From Cupriavidus taiwanensis (GTDB lineage Bacteria; Pseudomonadota; Gammaproteobacteria; Burkholderiales; Burkholderiaceae), in NCBI RefSeq assembly GCF_900250115.1, contig NZ_LT984803.1, positions 2,383,583-2,447,582 of the forward strand: a stretch of 64,000 nucleotides of DNA, given 5' to 3'. Under the pieces are notes generated by a model that was given only the letters and a program-made list of their open reading frames with translations, did not search any database and had not been told where the DNA came from. Positions within the stretch are counted from its first letter, which is position 1. Each line of letters begins with the position of its first letter. Positions 45,698 through 55,408 of the stretch are shown here, piece by piece. The translations under genes and the position numbers were made by a program.

Positions 45698-46927
45698 ATG
45701 ACCACGCTTTCCTCTCCGACCGTCCACGCTGCCTCGCCACCGCGCACGCCGTGGTACATCTTCGCCGGCTTCGCGGCCAGTCTCGTCAGTATCGGACTGG
45801 CCCGCTTCGCCTACACGCCGCTGCTGCCCGCACTGATCGACACAGGCTGGTTTTCGGCCTCGAACGTTGTTTTCCTCGCCGCGGCGAACCTTGCCGGTTA
45901 TCTGCTCGGCGCGCTTGCCGGCCACCCGATGGCCCGGCGCTTGTCGAGCGTTGGCGCATTGCGGCTGATGATGGTCATCGTCACGCTCGCATTCGTCGCG
46001 TGCGCCTGGCCGCTCTCGGTATCCTGGTACTTTGCCTGGCGCCTTGCATCGGGCGTGGCGGGCGGCGCCATCATGGTGCTGGCGCCGGGAGCCATCCTGA
46101 CGCATGTCCCCCGGGACCGCCGAGGCATCGCAAGCGGCGCCATCTTTCTCGGCATCGGGGTCGGCATCGCAGGTTCGGGAACCATCGTGCCGCTGCTATT
46201 GCAGTCCGGCCTGCGGACGACCTGGCTCGGCCTCGCGCTGATCGCCGCGGTCTTGACGGGGACGACATGGTCAGCATGGCCTCGCGGGCATGCGGCTTCA
46301 GTACCCGACCATGGTGGACAACAGGCCGAGCCAGCGGCCGGCCTCGACCGCGGCGTCGTGCTGCTCTATGCGCAATACGGCCTGATGGCGATGGCCCTGG
46401 TGCCCACCATGGTCTTCCTCGTTGACTTCGTCGCCCGCGGACTGGGAGCGGGCGCCCATGCCGGCGCGCTGTTCTGGGTGGTGTATGGCGGCGGCGCGAT
46501 CATGGGGCCGCCGGTCTACGGCTGGCTTGCCGATCATCTCGGCGCCCGCCGCGCGCTCCGCGTGGCATTGATTGCCCAGGCCATTGCCGTCGCCATGATG
46601 GCATACGCGTCGAACCTCATCGGGCTTGCGATGGCGACGGCGGTCATCGGGACATTCCCGCCCGGCATCGTGCCGCTGGCGCTGGCCCGCCTGCATGAGC
46701 GCATTCACGCCCACCACCGGCACGGCCAGGCGTGGAGCCGTGCCACGATCAGCTTCGCCACTTGCCAGGCAATTGCCGGCTACGCGTATTCCGCGGTATT
46801 TGCGGCCAGCGGTGGCGCGCACCGGCTGATGTTCGGCATTGCGGTGGGCTGCTTGCTGCTGGCGCTCGGTTCCGAGCTTGTTTTCTCGGAGGCATGGGTC
46901 GCGCGGTCGAGGAAGCCTGGGCTCTGA
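45698..46927 (+). CDS. YbfB/YjiJ-family MFS transporter
   Basis: 409 residues from ATG 45698. Twelve membrane segments; family block 'FAASLVSIGLARFAYTPLLP' at the start, PRDRRGIASGAIFLGIGVGI in the centre and 'HRHGQAWSRATISFATCQAI' near the end. Usually linked to arsenic, drug or amino-acid efflux; the substrate is unknown. Confidence 0.9.
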   Translation: MTTLSSPTVHAASPPRTPWYIFAGFAASLVSIGLARFAYTPLLPALIDTGWFSASNVVFLAAANLAGYLLGALAGHPMARRLSSVGALRLMMVIVTLAFVACAWPLSVSWYFAWRLASGVAGGAIMVLAPGAILTHVPRDRRGIASGAIFLGIGVGIAGSGTIVPLLLQSGLRTTWLGLALIAAVLTGTTWSAWPRGHAASVPDHGGQQAEPAAGLDRGVVLLYAQYGLMAMALVPTMVFLVDFVARGLGAGAHAGALFWVVYGGGAIMGPPVYGWLADHLGARRALRVALIAQAIAVAMMAYASNLIGLAMATAVIGTFPPGIVPLALARLHERIHAHHRHGQAWSRATISFATCQAIAGYAYSAVFAASGGAHRLMFGIAVGCLLLALGSELVFSEAWVARSRKPGL

Positions 46928-47005
46928 CGCTCGTGCCGGCTGCGCATGAACGGAGCGCGCAGCCTTGAAAGTGCCCAGTGCCGCCGAGGCACTGGCACGC
47001 AGTGC

Positions 47006-47827
47006 TTATGCGTTGATGAAAGCCAGGAGGTCCTCGTTGACCTGGCTGGCATGCGTCGCGATCAGCCCATGCGAACCGCCGGCGTAGACCTTCAGCGTCG
47101 CATTCGGGATGAGCGAGGCGGCCGGGCGCGATGACATCTCCACCGGCACGTTCTGGTCGTCATCGCCATGCAGCAGCAACGTGGGAATGCGCAGCCGCTT
47201 CAGATCGTCCGTGAAGTCGACTTCGGAGAACTCGCGAACGCAGGCGTACTGGGCCAGGATGCCACCCGTCATGCCCTGCGCCCAGAATGCATCGATCAGG
47301 CTCTGGGAAGGCACCGCCTGGGGCCTGTTGAGACCGTAGAACGGAACCGCAAGCTCCCTGAAGAACTGCGATCGGTCTCCGGCCAGTGCGTTGCGGATGC
47401 CGTCGAAGATCTCCAGCGGAACGCCATCCGGGTGCGTCTCAGTCCTGGCCATCAGTGGAACAGGCGCGGCGATCAGAACCGCCTTCGCGACGCGCGCGCT
47501 GCCATGCCGGCTGATGTAGCGCACAATCTCGCCGCCGCCGATGGAGTGTCCTACCAGGGTCGCGTTCTGCAAATCAAGCGTGCTGATCAGCGTGGCCAGA
47601 TCATCGGCGTACGTGTCGATGTCATTCCCGCTGGCCGGCTGATCCGAACGCCCGTGCCCGCGGCGATCGTGCGCAATGACGCGGAACCCGCTTTGCACGA
47701 GCAGGAGCATTTGTGCATCCCATGCGTCAGCGTTAGCGGGCCAGCCGTGCGAGAGAACGACCGGGCGGCCAGCGCCCCAGTCCTTGTAGAAAAGCCGGGT
47801 ACCGTCAGGGATAGTGATGTAGGGCAT
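47006..47827 (-). CDS. Alpha/beta hydrolase (non-heme chloroperoxidase-like)
   Basis: 273 residues. Oxyanion motif LSHGWPANADAW, nucleophile in LVGHSIGGGE, acid in LLLHGDDDQNVPVE, His in GGSHGLIATH. Length and order match the cofactor-free haloperoxidase/esterase group (for example Est or CpoF). Natural substrate unclear. It is convergent with the MFS gene. Confidence 0.92.
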   Translation of the reverse strand: MPYITIPDGTRLFYKDWGAGRPVVLSHGWPANADAWDAQMLLLVQSGFRVIAHDRRGHGRSDQPASGNDIDTYADDLATLISTLDLQNATLVGHSIGGGEIVRYISRHGSARVAKAVLIAAPVPLMARTETHPDGVPLEIFDGIRNALAGDRSQFFRELAVPFYGLNRPQAVPSQSLIDAFWAQGMTGGILAQYACVREFSEVDFTDDLKRLRIPTLLLHGDDDQNVPVEMSSRPAASLIPNATLKVYAGGSHGLIATHASQVNEDLLAFINA

Positions 47828-47969
47828 GTTTTGGTTTGTGTGTGGAAAGTAAGACGTGCGGACACGTGGAAGCGCAGCGACGACAAAGGGGCCGCTCCGC
47901 TGGGGGGACTGCAGCAGACAGGAGTCAGGAAAACCTGCGACTCGCGGTGGAGGCAGGCGGTTGAAGCGT

Positions 47970-48572
47970 TACTTGCTGCCGTTGCTTCCTTTACTGCCGG
48001 CATTTCCTTCGTAGTCGAGCGGTACCCACTCGAAACGGTCGCCGTTACGCCGCAGATGGCCGAGGCCGGGGAAGGCGATATGGGCCGCCGCAATCACCGT
48101 GCGGGTCCGCACGACGTCGTCGAACAGCTGCTTGCGCGCGTGCCAGGCCGCACCCCGTTTTGTTTGACGACATAGGAAACGTGGCCAGGCGTGTGTCCGG
48201 GAGTCTGGATCGCGGTGATGCCCGGCGCGACCTCGGTGTCTCCCGCGAACGGCGCGAAGCGATGCGCCGCCTGGTAAGGCGCGGCCGCGGCGATCGCGTC
48301 GTCAAAGGACAGGCGGCTTGAGGAGCGAGCGCGGCGGCGGCGTCCCGCGCCGCCGCCGCGACCTCGATATGCATGACGGCATTCGCATGGAGGCCAGCCG
48401 CCCGCTCGCCGAGTGCCGAGGCAATGCGGTCGGCCAGGTCGCGCTGATCGGGCGACGCCAGAATGAGGGCGCGCTTTGCGCCCAGCCGGTCGAGTTCGGC
48501 AGGCAGCTGCGCGAGCGCGCCCCATTCGAACACCACACGGGCCGCCGTGCCGTGATCGACAAAGCCTTTCAT
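47970..48572 (-). pseudogene. Chimeric relic: maleylacetate reductase N-terminus joined to metallo-beta-lactamase C-terminus
   Basis: From the ATG at 48572 about 90 residues match the start of iron-containing maleylacetate reductases (FVDHGTAARVVFEWGALAQL, 'LDRLGAKRALILASPDQRDL', AVMHIEV). Near 48305 the sequence switches frame to a metallo-beta-lactamase fold hydrolase ('ITAIQTPGHTPGHVSYVVKQ'), and after another frame change near 48165 to that protein's C-terminus (QLFDDVVRTRTVIAAAHIAF, 'PGLGHLRRNGDRFEWVPLDY'). Large internal deletions are evident, so neither enzyme can be made. It starts 7 bp after the aldehyde dehydrogenase gene. Confidence 0.75.
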
Positions 48573-48579
48573 GGCAGCC

Positions 48580-50046
48580 TCAGCGCCGGAAATGCGGCGG
48601 CACATTGCCGTCGACATTGACCCACACCGAGCGCGCCTCGGTGTAGTCGTGCATCGCCTCGTAGCCCATCTCGCGCCCGTAGCCGGACTGGCCGACGCCG
48701 CCGAACGGGCTGCCGGGGTTCACGCGCTTGTAGCAATTGATCCAGCACATGCCGGCTTCCATGGCCGCAGCGGTGCGATGCGCACGCGACAGGTCACGCG
48801 TCCACAGGCCGCTGCCCAGTCCGTAACTGGTGCTGTTGGCGATCTGCAGGGCTTCCTCATCGCTGTCAAACCGCAGCACGGTGACGAACGGCCCAAAGAC
48901 TTCTTCCTGTGCGATCCGGTCCTGCGGAGTCCTGGCTTCGACGATCGTCGGGCGTACGTAATAGCCCTTCGCCAGGGACGGATCGCTTGGCGCGGCGCCG
49001 CCAGCCATCACGTGACCGCCTTGCTCTCGCGCGACGTCGACGTAAGCTTTCACCCGCTCCAGATGCTGCAGCGAGGTGAGCGGCCCCATTTCGGTGGTTG
49101 CGTCGAGCGGATTGCCGATCCGGATCGAATCCGCCAGCGCGATGAAGCGGTCCAGGAACTCGTCGGCAATGCGTTCGTGCAGCACCAGCCGCGAGCCGGC
49201 GATGCACGCCTGCCCCTGATTGTGGAAGATCGCCCACGCCGCCCCGTTGATTGCCGCGTCGAGCTTGGCATCGTCGAACACAATGTTCGCGCCCTTGCCG
49301 CCCAGCTCGAGCTGGACGCGCTTCAGGTTGCCCTGCGACGCTTCCACGATACGGCGCCCGGTGGCCGTCGAGCCGGTAAAGGCGATCTTGCGGACGCGCG
49401 GATGTTCGGCCAGCCGCTGGCCGGCGGTATGGCCGTATCCAGGAACGATGTTGACGACGCCTTCAGGGAAGCCGACCTCGGCCATCAGTTCGGCGATCCT
49501 CAGCGTCGAAAGCGGCGTGATTTCCGAGGGTTTCAGCACAACAGTGTTCCCAGCCGCCAGGGCCGGCCCCATTTTCCAGCTGGTGAACATCAGCGGAAAA
49601 TTCCAGGGGACGATCTGGCCGACCACGCCGATGGGCGCGCGCTGCACATAGTTCAGAAAGCCCGTCTCGACGGGAATCACCGAGCCTTGCAGCTTGTCTG
49701 CCATGCCGCCGAAATAGCGGAAGCAGGCAGCGGTGCGTGGCACATCCAGTGCGCGCGAATCGCGGATCGGATGGCCGGTATCCAGCGATTCCAGTTGCGC
49801 CAGGCTTTCCGCATTGGCGTCGATGGCATCGGCGAGCCGCAGCAGCAGGCGCCCGCGATCCGCGGCCGCCATGGCGGACCACCGGGGAAAGGCGCGTTCC
49901 GCGGCCGCCACCGCGAGATCGACATCGGTGGATGTGGCGGCGGCAACCTTCGTGATCAGCGATCCGTCATGCGGATTCAGCACGTCGATCGTGTCGCCTT
50001 CGGCTGCGTCGACGAAGCGGCCGTTGATAAACAGTTGGTTCTGCAT
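48580..50046 (-). CDS. NAD(P)-dependent aldehyde dehydrogenase
   Basis: 488 residues. Cofactor site AFTGSTATGRRI, general base Glu in LELGGKGAN, catalytic Cys in NQGQACIAGSR, conserved EEVFGPFV near the end. Resembles betaine- and phenylacetaldehyde-type dehydrogenases; substrate open. A maleylacetate reductase relic follows in the same direction and a LysR gene lies upstream, which fits a decayed catabolic operon. Confidence 0.93.
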   Translation of the reverse strand: MQNQLFINGRFVDAAEGDTIDVLNPHDGSLITKVAAATSTDVDLAVAAAERAFPRWSAMAAADRGRLLLRLADAIDANAESLAQLESLDTGHPIRDSRALDVPRTAACFRYFGGMADKLQGSVIPVETGFLNYVQRAPIGVVGQIVPWNFPLMFTSWKMGPALAAGNTVVLKPSEITPLSTLRIAELMAEVGFPEGVVNIVPGYGHTAGQRLAEHPRVRKIAFTGSTATGRRIVEASQGNLKRVQLELGGKGANIVFDDAKLDAAINGAAWAIFHNQGQACIAGSRLVLHERIADEFLDRFIALADSIRIGNPLDATTEMGPLTSLQHLERVKAYVDVAREQGGHVMAGGAAPSDPSLAKGYYVRPTIVEARTPQDRIAQEEVFGPFVTVLRFDSDEEALQIANSTSYGLGSGLWTRDLSRAHRTAAAMEAGMCWINCYKRVNPGSPFGGVGQSGYGREMGYEAMHDYTEARSVWVNVDGNVPPHFRR

Positions 50047-50274
50047 GCAACATCCTCATTGGAAGCGGGGGCGCCTGTGGCGGGGCACAGGAAGCCGGTC
50101 GCGATCGCCCGCCCCTCGCCGAATGGGGAGGGAGGCGATGTTCGTTCGGTCCGAGAAATGTATGGCTACGGGCGCCCCGCGACTACGGCCAGCGCGCCGA
50201 GGACGGTATTCGCGCTTCTCGAATAATCCGCGGGATGCTGCAGGGGAGAAGGGAAAAGGACTGACGGGGCGGCG
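50047..50274. other. Intergenic region between LysR and aldehyde dehydrogenase genes
   Basis: No gene seen. Both flanking genes read on the minus strand; the region should carry the aldehyde dehydrogenase promoter. Confidence 0.4.
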
Positions 50275-51204
50275 TCAGCGAATCCAGCCGCGCTCGATGA
50301 GGGGAACGTCCCACTTCGGTTCCGGGCCCAGCCACTCGGCGAGAAACTCAACCAGTGCGCGCACCTTCAAGGACTGTCGTTGCGTCTCCGGGTACACCGC
50401 AGCGAAGCTGAGGTGCGACAGGTCATAGTCCGGAAGGATCGGCACAAGGGTGCCATCGAGGAGCGCGGCACTGGCCACCAGGGTCGGCAGGCATACCACC
50501 GCTGCACCTGTAATGGCGTAGTCGCGCAGGAGATGGACGGAATTCGAGCGTATCGTCCCCGGAAGCTCCATCTCCACGGTTTCATCGCCTCGCGTCATGG
50601 TCCAGCGATTGCGCGATGGATAGCCGGAATAGAGGGCCATGTTGTGCTGCAGCAGGTCGCGGGGATGGCTGGGCGTGCCCTGCGCCTGAAGATAAGACGG
50701 CGCCGCGCAGAACAGCCGGCGCACCGGGAACAGCCGCCGTTCGATCAGTGACTCGGAAATGGGCGGGAAGATCTGGAAGGCGACGTCGAAGCCTTCTTCG
50801 ATAGGATCGACGACCCGGTCGTTCACGATGATGTCCACCTGGATCGCCGGGTAACGGCGGCTGAACTCGGCCAGTGGCGCGCCGAAATGGTCAAGGCCAA
50901 AGCCGGGGAGGACCTGGATACGCAGCTTGCCGGTCGGCGTGGCGCGCAGTCCTCGCATCTGGTCGGTCAGATCGTTCACGCGGCCGACCACGTCGGCGCA
51001 CTCGCGATAGAACGCCTCGCCCACGTCGGACAGCCGCACATGCCGCGTGCTCCGGTGAAACAGCGGCGCTTCGACGAATTTCTCCAGCTGCTGGACCCGG
51101 TTGGTGATGACCGAACCCGTCACACCAAGCTGTCGTGCGGCCTCCGCGAAGCTGCTGGTCTCCGCCACGCGGACGAAAGCTTCGATGCTCAGAAATCGAT
51201 CCAC
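50275..51204 (-). CDS. LysR-family transcriptional regulator
   Basis: 309 residues from a GTG at 51204 (VDRFLSIEAFVRVAETSSFA); the longer frame to 51342 adds non-family residues. HTH 'AARQLGVTGSVITNRVQQLE', substrate domain with LRIQVLPGFGLDHFGAPLA. CrgA-like branch by eye. Divergent from an AAHS-type transporter (225 bp gap) and upstream of the aldehyde dehydrogenase; it may regulate both. Confidence 0.9.
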   Translation of the reverse strand: MDRFLSIEAFVRVAETSSFAEAARQLGVTGSVITNRVQQLEKFVEAPLFHRSTRHVRLSDVGEAFYRECADVVGRVNDLTDQMRGLRATPTGKLRIQVLPGFGLDHFGAPLAEFSRRYPAIQVDIIVNDRVVDPIEEGFDVAFQIFPPISESLIERRLFPVRRLFCAAPSYLQAQGTPSHPRDLLQHNMALYSGYPSRNRWTMTRGDETVEMELPGTIRSNSVHLLRDYAITGAAVVCLPTLVASAALLDGTLVPILPDYDLSHLSFAAVYPETQRQSLKVRALVEFLAEWLGPEPKWDVPLIERGWIR

Positions 51205-51428
51205 TGCGTCCGTCCCCTGGTGCCGGCAATTGTTTGGTAATCGCGAATGGCGTAGTCGCCTTTCGCGCAATTGTAGCGGCGGCAGGCCGTCTCCAGAATG
51301 CAGGGCGACCCGATGGCAGCGGGCGGTATGAGGGGACGCCATGCCTGTGGCGCGCTTGCGGACCTGCCGCCGGTCGGTAACTGCCTGACAACAATACGCT
51401 GGCTCGACCGGCTCAAAGGAGACCCCAT

Positions 51429-52814
51429 ATGGCCCCGGACCATGCGCCCGATGTCCAGAGGTTCATCGATGCGCAACGCTTTTCGCCGCTGCAATGGCTG
51501 GTGTTCGTGCTGTGTTTTCTCGTGATGGTGCTGGACGGCTACGACACCGTCGCGATGGGCTTTATCGCGCCGTCCCTGGTGCAGGCATGGGGTGTGAGCC
51601 GGTCTGCCCTCGGGCCGGTGATGAGTGCCGCGCTGGTCGGGGTCGCGATCGGCGCGCTCCTGACCGGGCCGGTTGCCGACCGCTACGGTCGCAGAAAATT
51701 ACTGATTCTCTCGGTGCTGTGGTTCGGTGGATGGACGTTGTTGTCGGCTCGCGCACAAACCATCGGCGAACTGACGGTTCTGCGCTTTCTGACTGGTCTG
51801 GGCCTGGGTGCGGCGATGCCCAACGCCGTCACGCTGATGTCCGAATACGCGCCGGCGCGGGTGCGCAGTCTGGTCATCAACGCTATGTTCTCCGGCTTCT
51901 CGTTCGGCCTCATGGCCGGCGGCGTGGTCGCCGCCTGGCTGATCCCGGCCGCCGGCTGGCGCAGTGTCCTGCTCGCAGGCGGTGTCGGCCCCATTCTTCT
52001 GGCTTTGCCACTGGCATTGTGGCTGCCCGAGTCCGTACTATTCCTGGCCGCGCGCATCGGCGGGACCGCACGGGCCCGGGCCATTCTTCAGCGCATTGGA
52101 CCCGTCGCTGCTTTGGAGAATGCAACGATCATCGCCCAAGCGCCAACTCCGGCACCAGCGGGCAAGACCGCGCAAAGCGCCGCCGCGCTGATGCTCATGC
52201 TATCGCCGCGTTATCGCTGGCCGACGATACTGCTATGGGTGGCCTATTTCATGGCTTTGCTGACCTGGTACCTCCTGGCTGGCTGGATGCCGATGCTCTT
52301 TCAAGACGGAGGCTTCAGCCCCAGGGACGCTGCCCTTATCGCATCGACTCTGCCGCTTGGTGGTGTACTCGGCAATCTGTTTGCCGGCTGGCTGATGGAC
52401 CGCTGGACGCCGCACCGCATCATCATCGCCGCCTTCCTGATGACTGGCATGCTCTCGGTCATTGCGGGACAGTGCGCTGGCCAGCCAGGGTTGCTAGGGG
52501 CCCTCCTGCTTGTTTGCGGCGTCGCGGTCACAGCGCCGGTCACGTCGTTGGCGTCCTACGCATCGATGCTTTACCCGACCGAAGCGCGCGCCACCGGGGT
52601 TTCGTGGATGTTCGGCGTCGGCCGGTTCGGGGGCGTCGCGAGCGCCTTTGTCGGGGCCGCGCTGCTGGGATTCGGATTGCAGATCAGCGTCGTCTTCTCC
52701 CTGCTGGTGGTGCCCTCACTGATCGGTGCGTTCTCGTTGTGGGCGATTCAGCGCGACAAGACCCGGGGTGCCGTGCACTGGGAGCCGGCAGAAGAGCTGA
52801 CCAGCGAGCCATGA
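51429..52814 (+). CDS. MFS aromatic acid:H+ symporter (AAHS/PcaK type)
   Basis: 461 residues, AAAGGAGACC before the ATG. Twelve membrane helices. The AAHS mark 'VMVLDGYDTVAMGFIAPSLV' in helix 1 contains the essential acidic residue, followed by the MFS loop motif GPVADRYGRRKLL. Related proteins import 4-hydroxybenzoate, protocatechuate, gentisate or vanillate. This fits the maleylacetate reductase relic close by (aromatic ring-cleavage pathway). Confidence 0.92.
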   Translation: MAPDHAPDVQRFIDAQRFSPLQWLVFVLCFLVMVLDGYDTVAMGFIAPSLVQAWGVSRSALGPVMSAALVGVAIGALLTGPVADRYGRRKLLILSVLWFGGWTLLSARAQTIGELTVLRFLTGLGLGAAMPNAVTLMSEYAPARVRSLVINAMFSGFSFGLMAGGVVAAWLIPAAGWRSVLLAGGVGPILLALPLALWLPESVLFLAARIGGTARARAILQRIGPVAALENATIIAQAPTPAPAGKTAQSAAALMLMLSPRYRWPTILLWVAYFMALLTWYLLAGWMPMLFQDGGFSPRDAALIASTLPLGGVLGNLFAGWLMDRWTPHRIIIAAFLMTGMLSVIAGQCAGQPGLLGALLLVCGVAVTAPVTSLASYASMLYPTEARATGVSWMFGVGRFGGVASAFVGAALLGFGLQISVVFSLLVVPSLIGAFSLWAIQRDKTRGAVHWEPAEELTSEP

Positions 52815-52993
52815 AGCGCGCGCTGCCGCCGGCACTCCACCAAGAGCCCGACAGACCATGAGTCGATGATGGCGCCGTGATGCAAAAACGCATACCAGAA
52901 GAGGAAAGGTACATGGTTTCAGCAGCCACTTGCCTCCCTATACTGCCCTTGCCGATGGGGCATATCCCGCCCCAATCTTCTTCTGGAGTCTGC

Positions 52994-53989
52994 ATGAAAG
53001 CGATTGGTTTCAACGATTTTGGGCCGCACGACATTCTCCACCTGACGGAGGTCCCTGCTCCGGAGATCCGCCCGAATGACCTGCTGGTCCGCAACCATGC
53101 GGCAGGGGTCAATCGCGCGGATATTCTTCAGCGCAACGGGGCCTACGGACGCTCGTATTTCGGCGACTCCGATGTCATGGGCCTGGAGATCGCCGGTGAA
53201 GTGATCGGCATGGGCAGGGAAGTCCAGGGCTTTCGTATCGGCGATCGGGTCATGGGCATCGTCGGTGGCGGCGCGTACGCAGAACTGGCTCGTATCGATT
53301 ACCGCATGGCCATGCCTGTGCCCAAGGGATTCGGCTACGCCGAAGCCGCCGCGATCCCCGAGGTATTCGTGACGGCTCACGAGGCGCTCTTCCATCTGGC
53401 GGCGTTGCAGGCGGGCGATCGCGTATTGATCCACGCGGCGGCCAGCGGCGTGGGTACCGCCGCGGTGCAGCTGGCGGCGGCCGCAGGCGCTGAAGTGTTC
53501 GTCACGGCCAGCGGTAGCAAGCTGCCCCGGCTTCGGGAACTGGGCGCTAACGTCCTGATCGACTACAAGGCGCAGGACTTTGCATCAGCTGTCGCCGATG
53601 CAACGGGTGGGGCCGGCGTCAATGTCGTCGTGGATTTCGTTGGCGCGCCGTACTTCGAACGCAATATCCACGTGCTCGCCAATGGCGGGCGACTGATACA
53701 AGTGGGTACGCTCGGGGGAAGTTCCGATGCCAAGGTGCCTTTGGAGCGGATTCTCTATGGACATCTGAAGGTCATCGGCACCGTGATGAAGTCGCGCACG
53801 GCGGACGAGAAGCGGGCAATGGTGAGGCGCTTCAGCGATCGCTGGCTGGTGCGCTTCGATGAAGGCACTATCCGGCCCGTCGTCGATAGTGTTTTCCCCC
53901 TCGCCAACGCTGGCGATGCGCATCGCCAGATGGAATCCAATCAGAGCGTGGGAAAAATCATTCTTGAAATTTGCCACGCAGCTCAGTGA
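52994..53989 (+). CDS. NADPH:quinone oxidoreductase (zinc-free MDR family)
   Basis: 331 residues from ATG 52994; the frame upstream to 52877 adds non-family sequence. GroES-like N-terminus ('GVNRADILQRNGAYGRSYFG') and Rossmann domain (LIHAAASGVGTAAVQLAAAA). The PIG3/quinone reductase branch lacks catalytic zinc cysteines, as here. Reduces quinones or enones with NADPH. Its stop codon lies 6 bp before IS30-like relic DNA. Confidence 0.92.
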   Translation: MKAIGFNDFGPHDILHLTEVPAPEIRPNDLLVRNHAAGVNRADILQRNGAYGRSYFGDSDVMGLEIAGEVIGMGREVQGFRIGDRVMGIVGGGAYAELARIDYRMAMPVPKGFGYAEAAAIPEVFVTAHEALFHLAALQAGDRVLIHAAASGVGTAAVQLAAAAGAEVFVTASGSKLPRLRELGANVLIDYKAQDFASAVADATGGAGVNVVVDFVGAPYFERNIHVLANGGRLIQVGTLGGSSDAKVPLERILYGHLKVIGTVMKSRTADEKRAMVRRFSDRWLVRFDEGTIRPVVDSVFPLANAGDAHRQMESNQSVGKIILEICHAAQ

Positions 53990-53995
53990 ACGTTT

Positions 53996-54025
53996 AGCAA
54001 CAAGCCATCGACCGGTTGAATCTGC
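53996..54025. repeat. IS30-type inverted-repeat relic
   Basis: CATCGACCGGTTGAATCTGCGG matches the right end of the IS30 element at 55384-55408 with one or two changes. About 155 bp further on, the left end of the complete IS30 copy begins in the opposite orientation. Confidence 0.7.
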
Positions 54026-54179
54026 GGTCGGTAGCGGCCGCTGCGCCATGCGGAACGCAGTAAATGCCGCTGACGACCGGGGTCGGCCAGGAACGGTCTA
54101 TGGCCAAAACGCTGGTCAATGCAAAATTGGTGCTGACGACCGGTCTCTCGTTCGAACGGTGGGAATGGCGGTTTCGGGG

Positions 54180-55408
54180 TGCGGATTCAACCGGTCGATG
54201 CAACGTTTTGATGGAATCGTTCGGCCGGCGTATCAAAGTTGAGTGTCTTGCGCGGACGTTCATTGAGCCGCCTCGCGACGGCATTGAGTTTGGCTTGCGA
54301 GTAGACAGAGAGATCCGTGCCTTTCGGGAAGTATTGTCTTAATAGGCCGTTCGTGTTCTCGTTGGAGCCCCGTTGCCAGGGATTCTGAGGGTCGCAGAAG
54401 TAGACCTGAATGTCGGTCGCCACGGTAAAGCGCTTGTGATCGGCCATCTCTTTTCCACGATCCCACGTCAGCGATTTGTACAGCTCCTGGGGTAATTTGC
54501 CTGCATGTTTGATCAGGGCATTGACCACAGTCTCTGTGTCCTTGCTGGCAACCTTCACCAGCATCACAAACCTCGTCTGACGCTCGACCAAGGTGACGAT
54601 CTGGCTGTTGTCGCTGCCGAAGAGCAGGTCGCCTTCCCAGTGGCCGGGAATCGCGCGATCTTCGACGGTTGCAGGCCGCTCACTGATCGAAACGGTGTCA
54701 CAGATTCTTCCACGGTCGTCAGTCTTCGCGGAATAGAGACGAGAGTGACGCATGACCCGGCAGCGCCTCAGGTGTTCAAGCAACTCCTTCTTCAGCGCAC
54801 CGCGGGCCTGTACATAAAGGCTACGATAGATCGTCTCGTGTGACACCTGGTAGTCCTTGTTGACCGCATATGCATGCTTGAGCCAGCCTGCAATCTGCTC
54901 TGGGGACCATTGCATCCTCAGCTTGGCTGCCACAACCTGCGCCAGCGTTCGGTTTCCGACGAGCTTACAGGCCTTTGGGCGGCGCGCTCGCGCCCAGGCA
55001 AGCTCGTCCGCCTGGTTTGCACGATAGCCTTGGCTTCCCCCGTTTCGCCTGAGCTCACGGCTAATGGTAGACGGGGCGCGTCCTAGCCGGGATGCAATCG
55101 ACCGGACAGAGAGTCCGGCCGCCACGGAGCGAGAGATCTCCTCTCGTTCGGCAAGCGTCAATGCCAATCGGGAGCGGTGTCGCTGTACTGGCTGGATACC
55201 ACCGGTCTCCGCCAAGATCCTCTGCATCGAAGAGTGACCCCGATCGAACAATCGTGCGATCTGATGAAGCGTGTCACCTTTGCGCCACCGTTCCCACATC
55301 AGTGCCTTTTGGGTCTCGGTGTAGTAGATCCGCCGTCTTTGCTTCATTTGCAGCACCCCTCAGGCTTGCAAAGCCTTTAGTGTGTTGCATCGACCGGTTG
55401 AATCCGCA
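54180..55408 (-). mobile_element. IS30-family insertion sequence
   Basis: About 1229 bp between inverted repeats TGCGGATTCAACCGGTCGAT (54180 on) and its complement ending at 55408, identical over at least 25 bp. One minus-strand transposase gene fills it. Target duplication not identified with confidence. Confidence 0.88.
54187..55356 (-). CDS. IS30-family transposase
   Basis: 389 residues. Two N-terminal HTH regions ('HQIARLFDRGHSSMQRILAE', 'SVRSIASRLGRAPSTISREL') and the DDE core: Asp in HWEGDLLFG, Asp in SLTWDRGKEM, Glu in GSNENTNGLLRQYFPKG. Ends NFDTPAERFHQNVAST, overlapping the terminal inverted repeat as usual in this family. Intact, so possibly active. Confidence 0.95.
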   Translation of the reverse strand: MLQMKQRRRIYYTETQKALMWERWRKGDTLHQIARLFDRGHSSMQRILAETGGIQPVQRHRSRLALTLAEREEISRSVAAGLSVRSIASRLGRAPSTISRELRRNGGSQGYRANQADELAWARARRPKACKLVGNRTLAQVVAAKLRMQWSPEQIAGWLKHAYAVNKDYQVSHETIYRSLYVQARGALKKELLEHLRRCRVMRHSRLYSAKTDDRGRICDTVSISERPATVEDRAIPGHWEGDLLFGSDNSQIVTLVERQTRFVMLVKVASKDTETVVNALIKHAGKLPQELYKSLTWDRGKEMADHKRFTVATDIQVYFCDPQNPWQRGSNENTNGLLRQYFPKGTDLSVYSQAKLNAVARRLNERPRKTLNFDTPAERFHQNVASTG

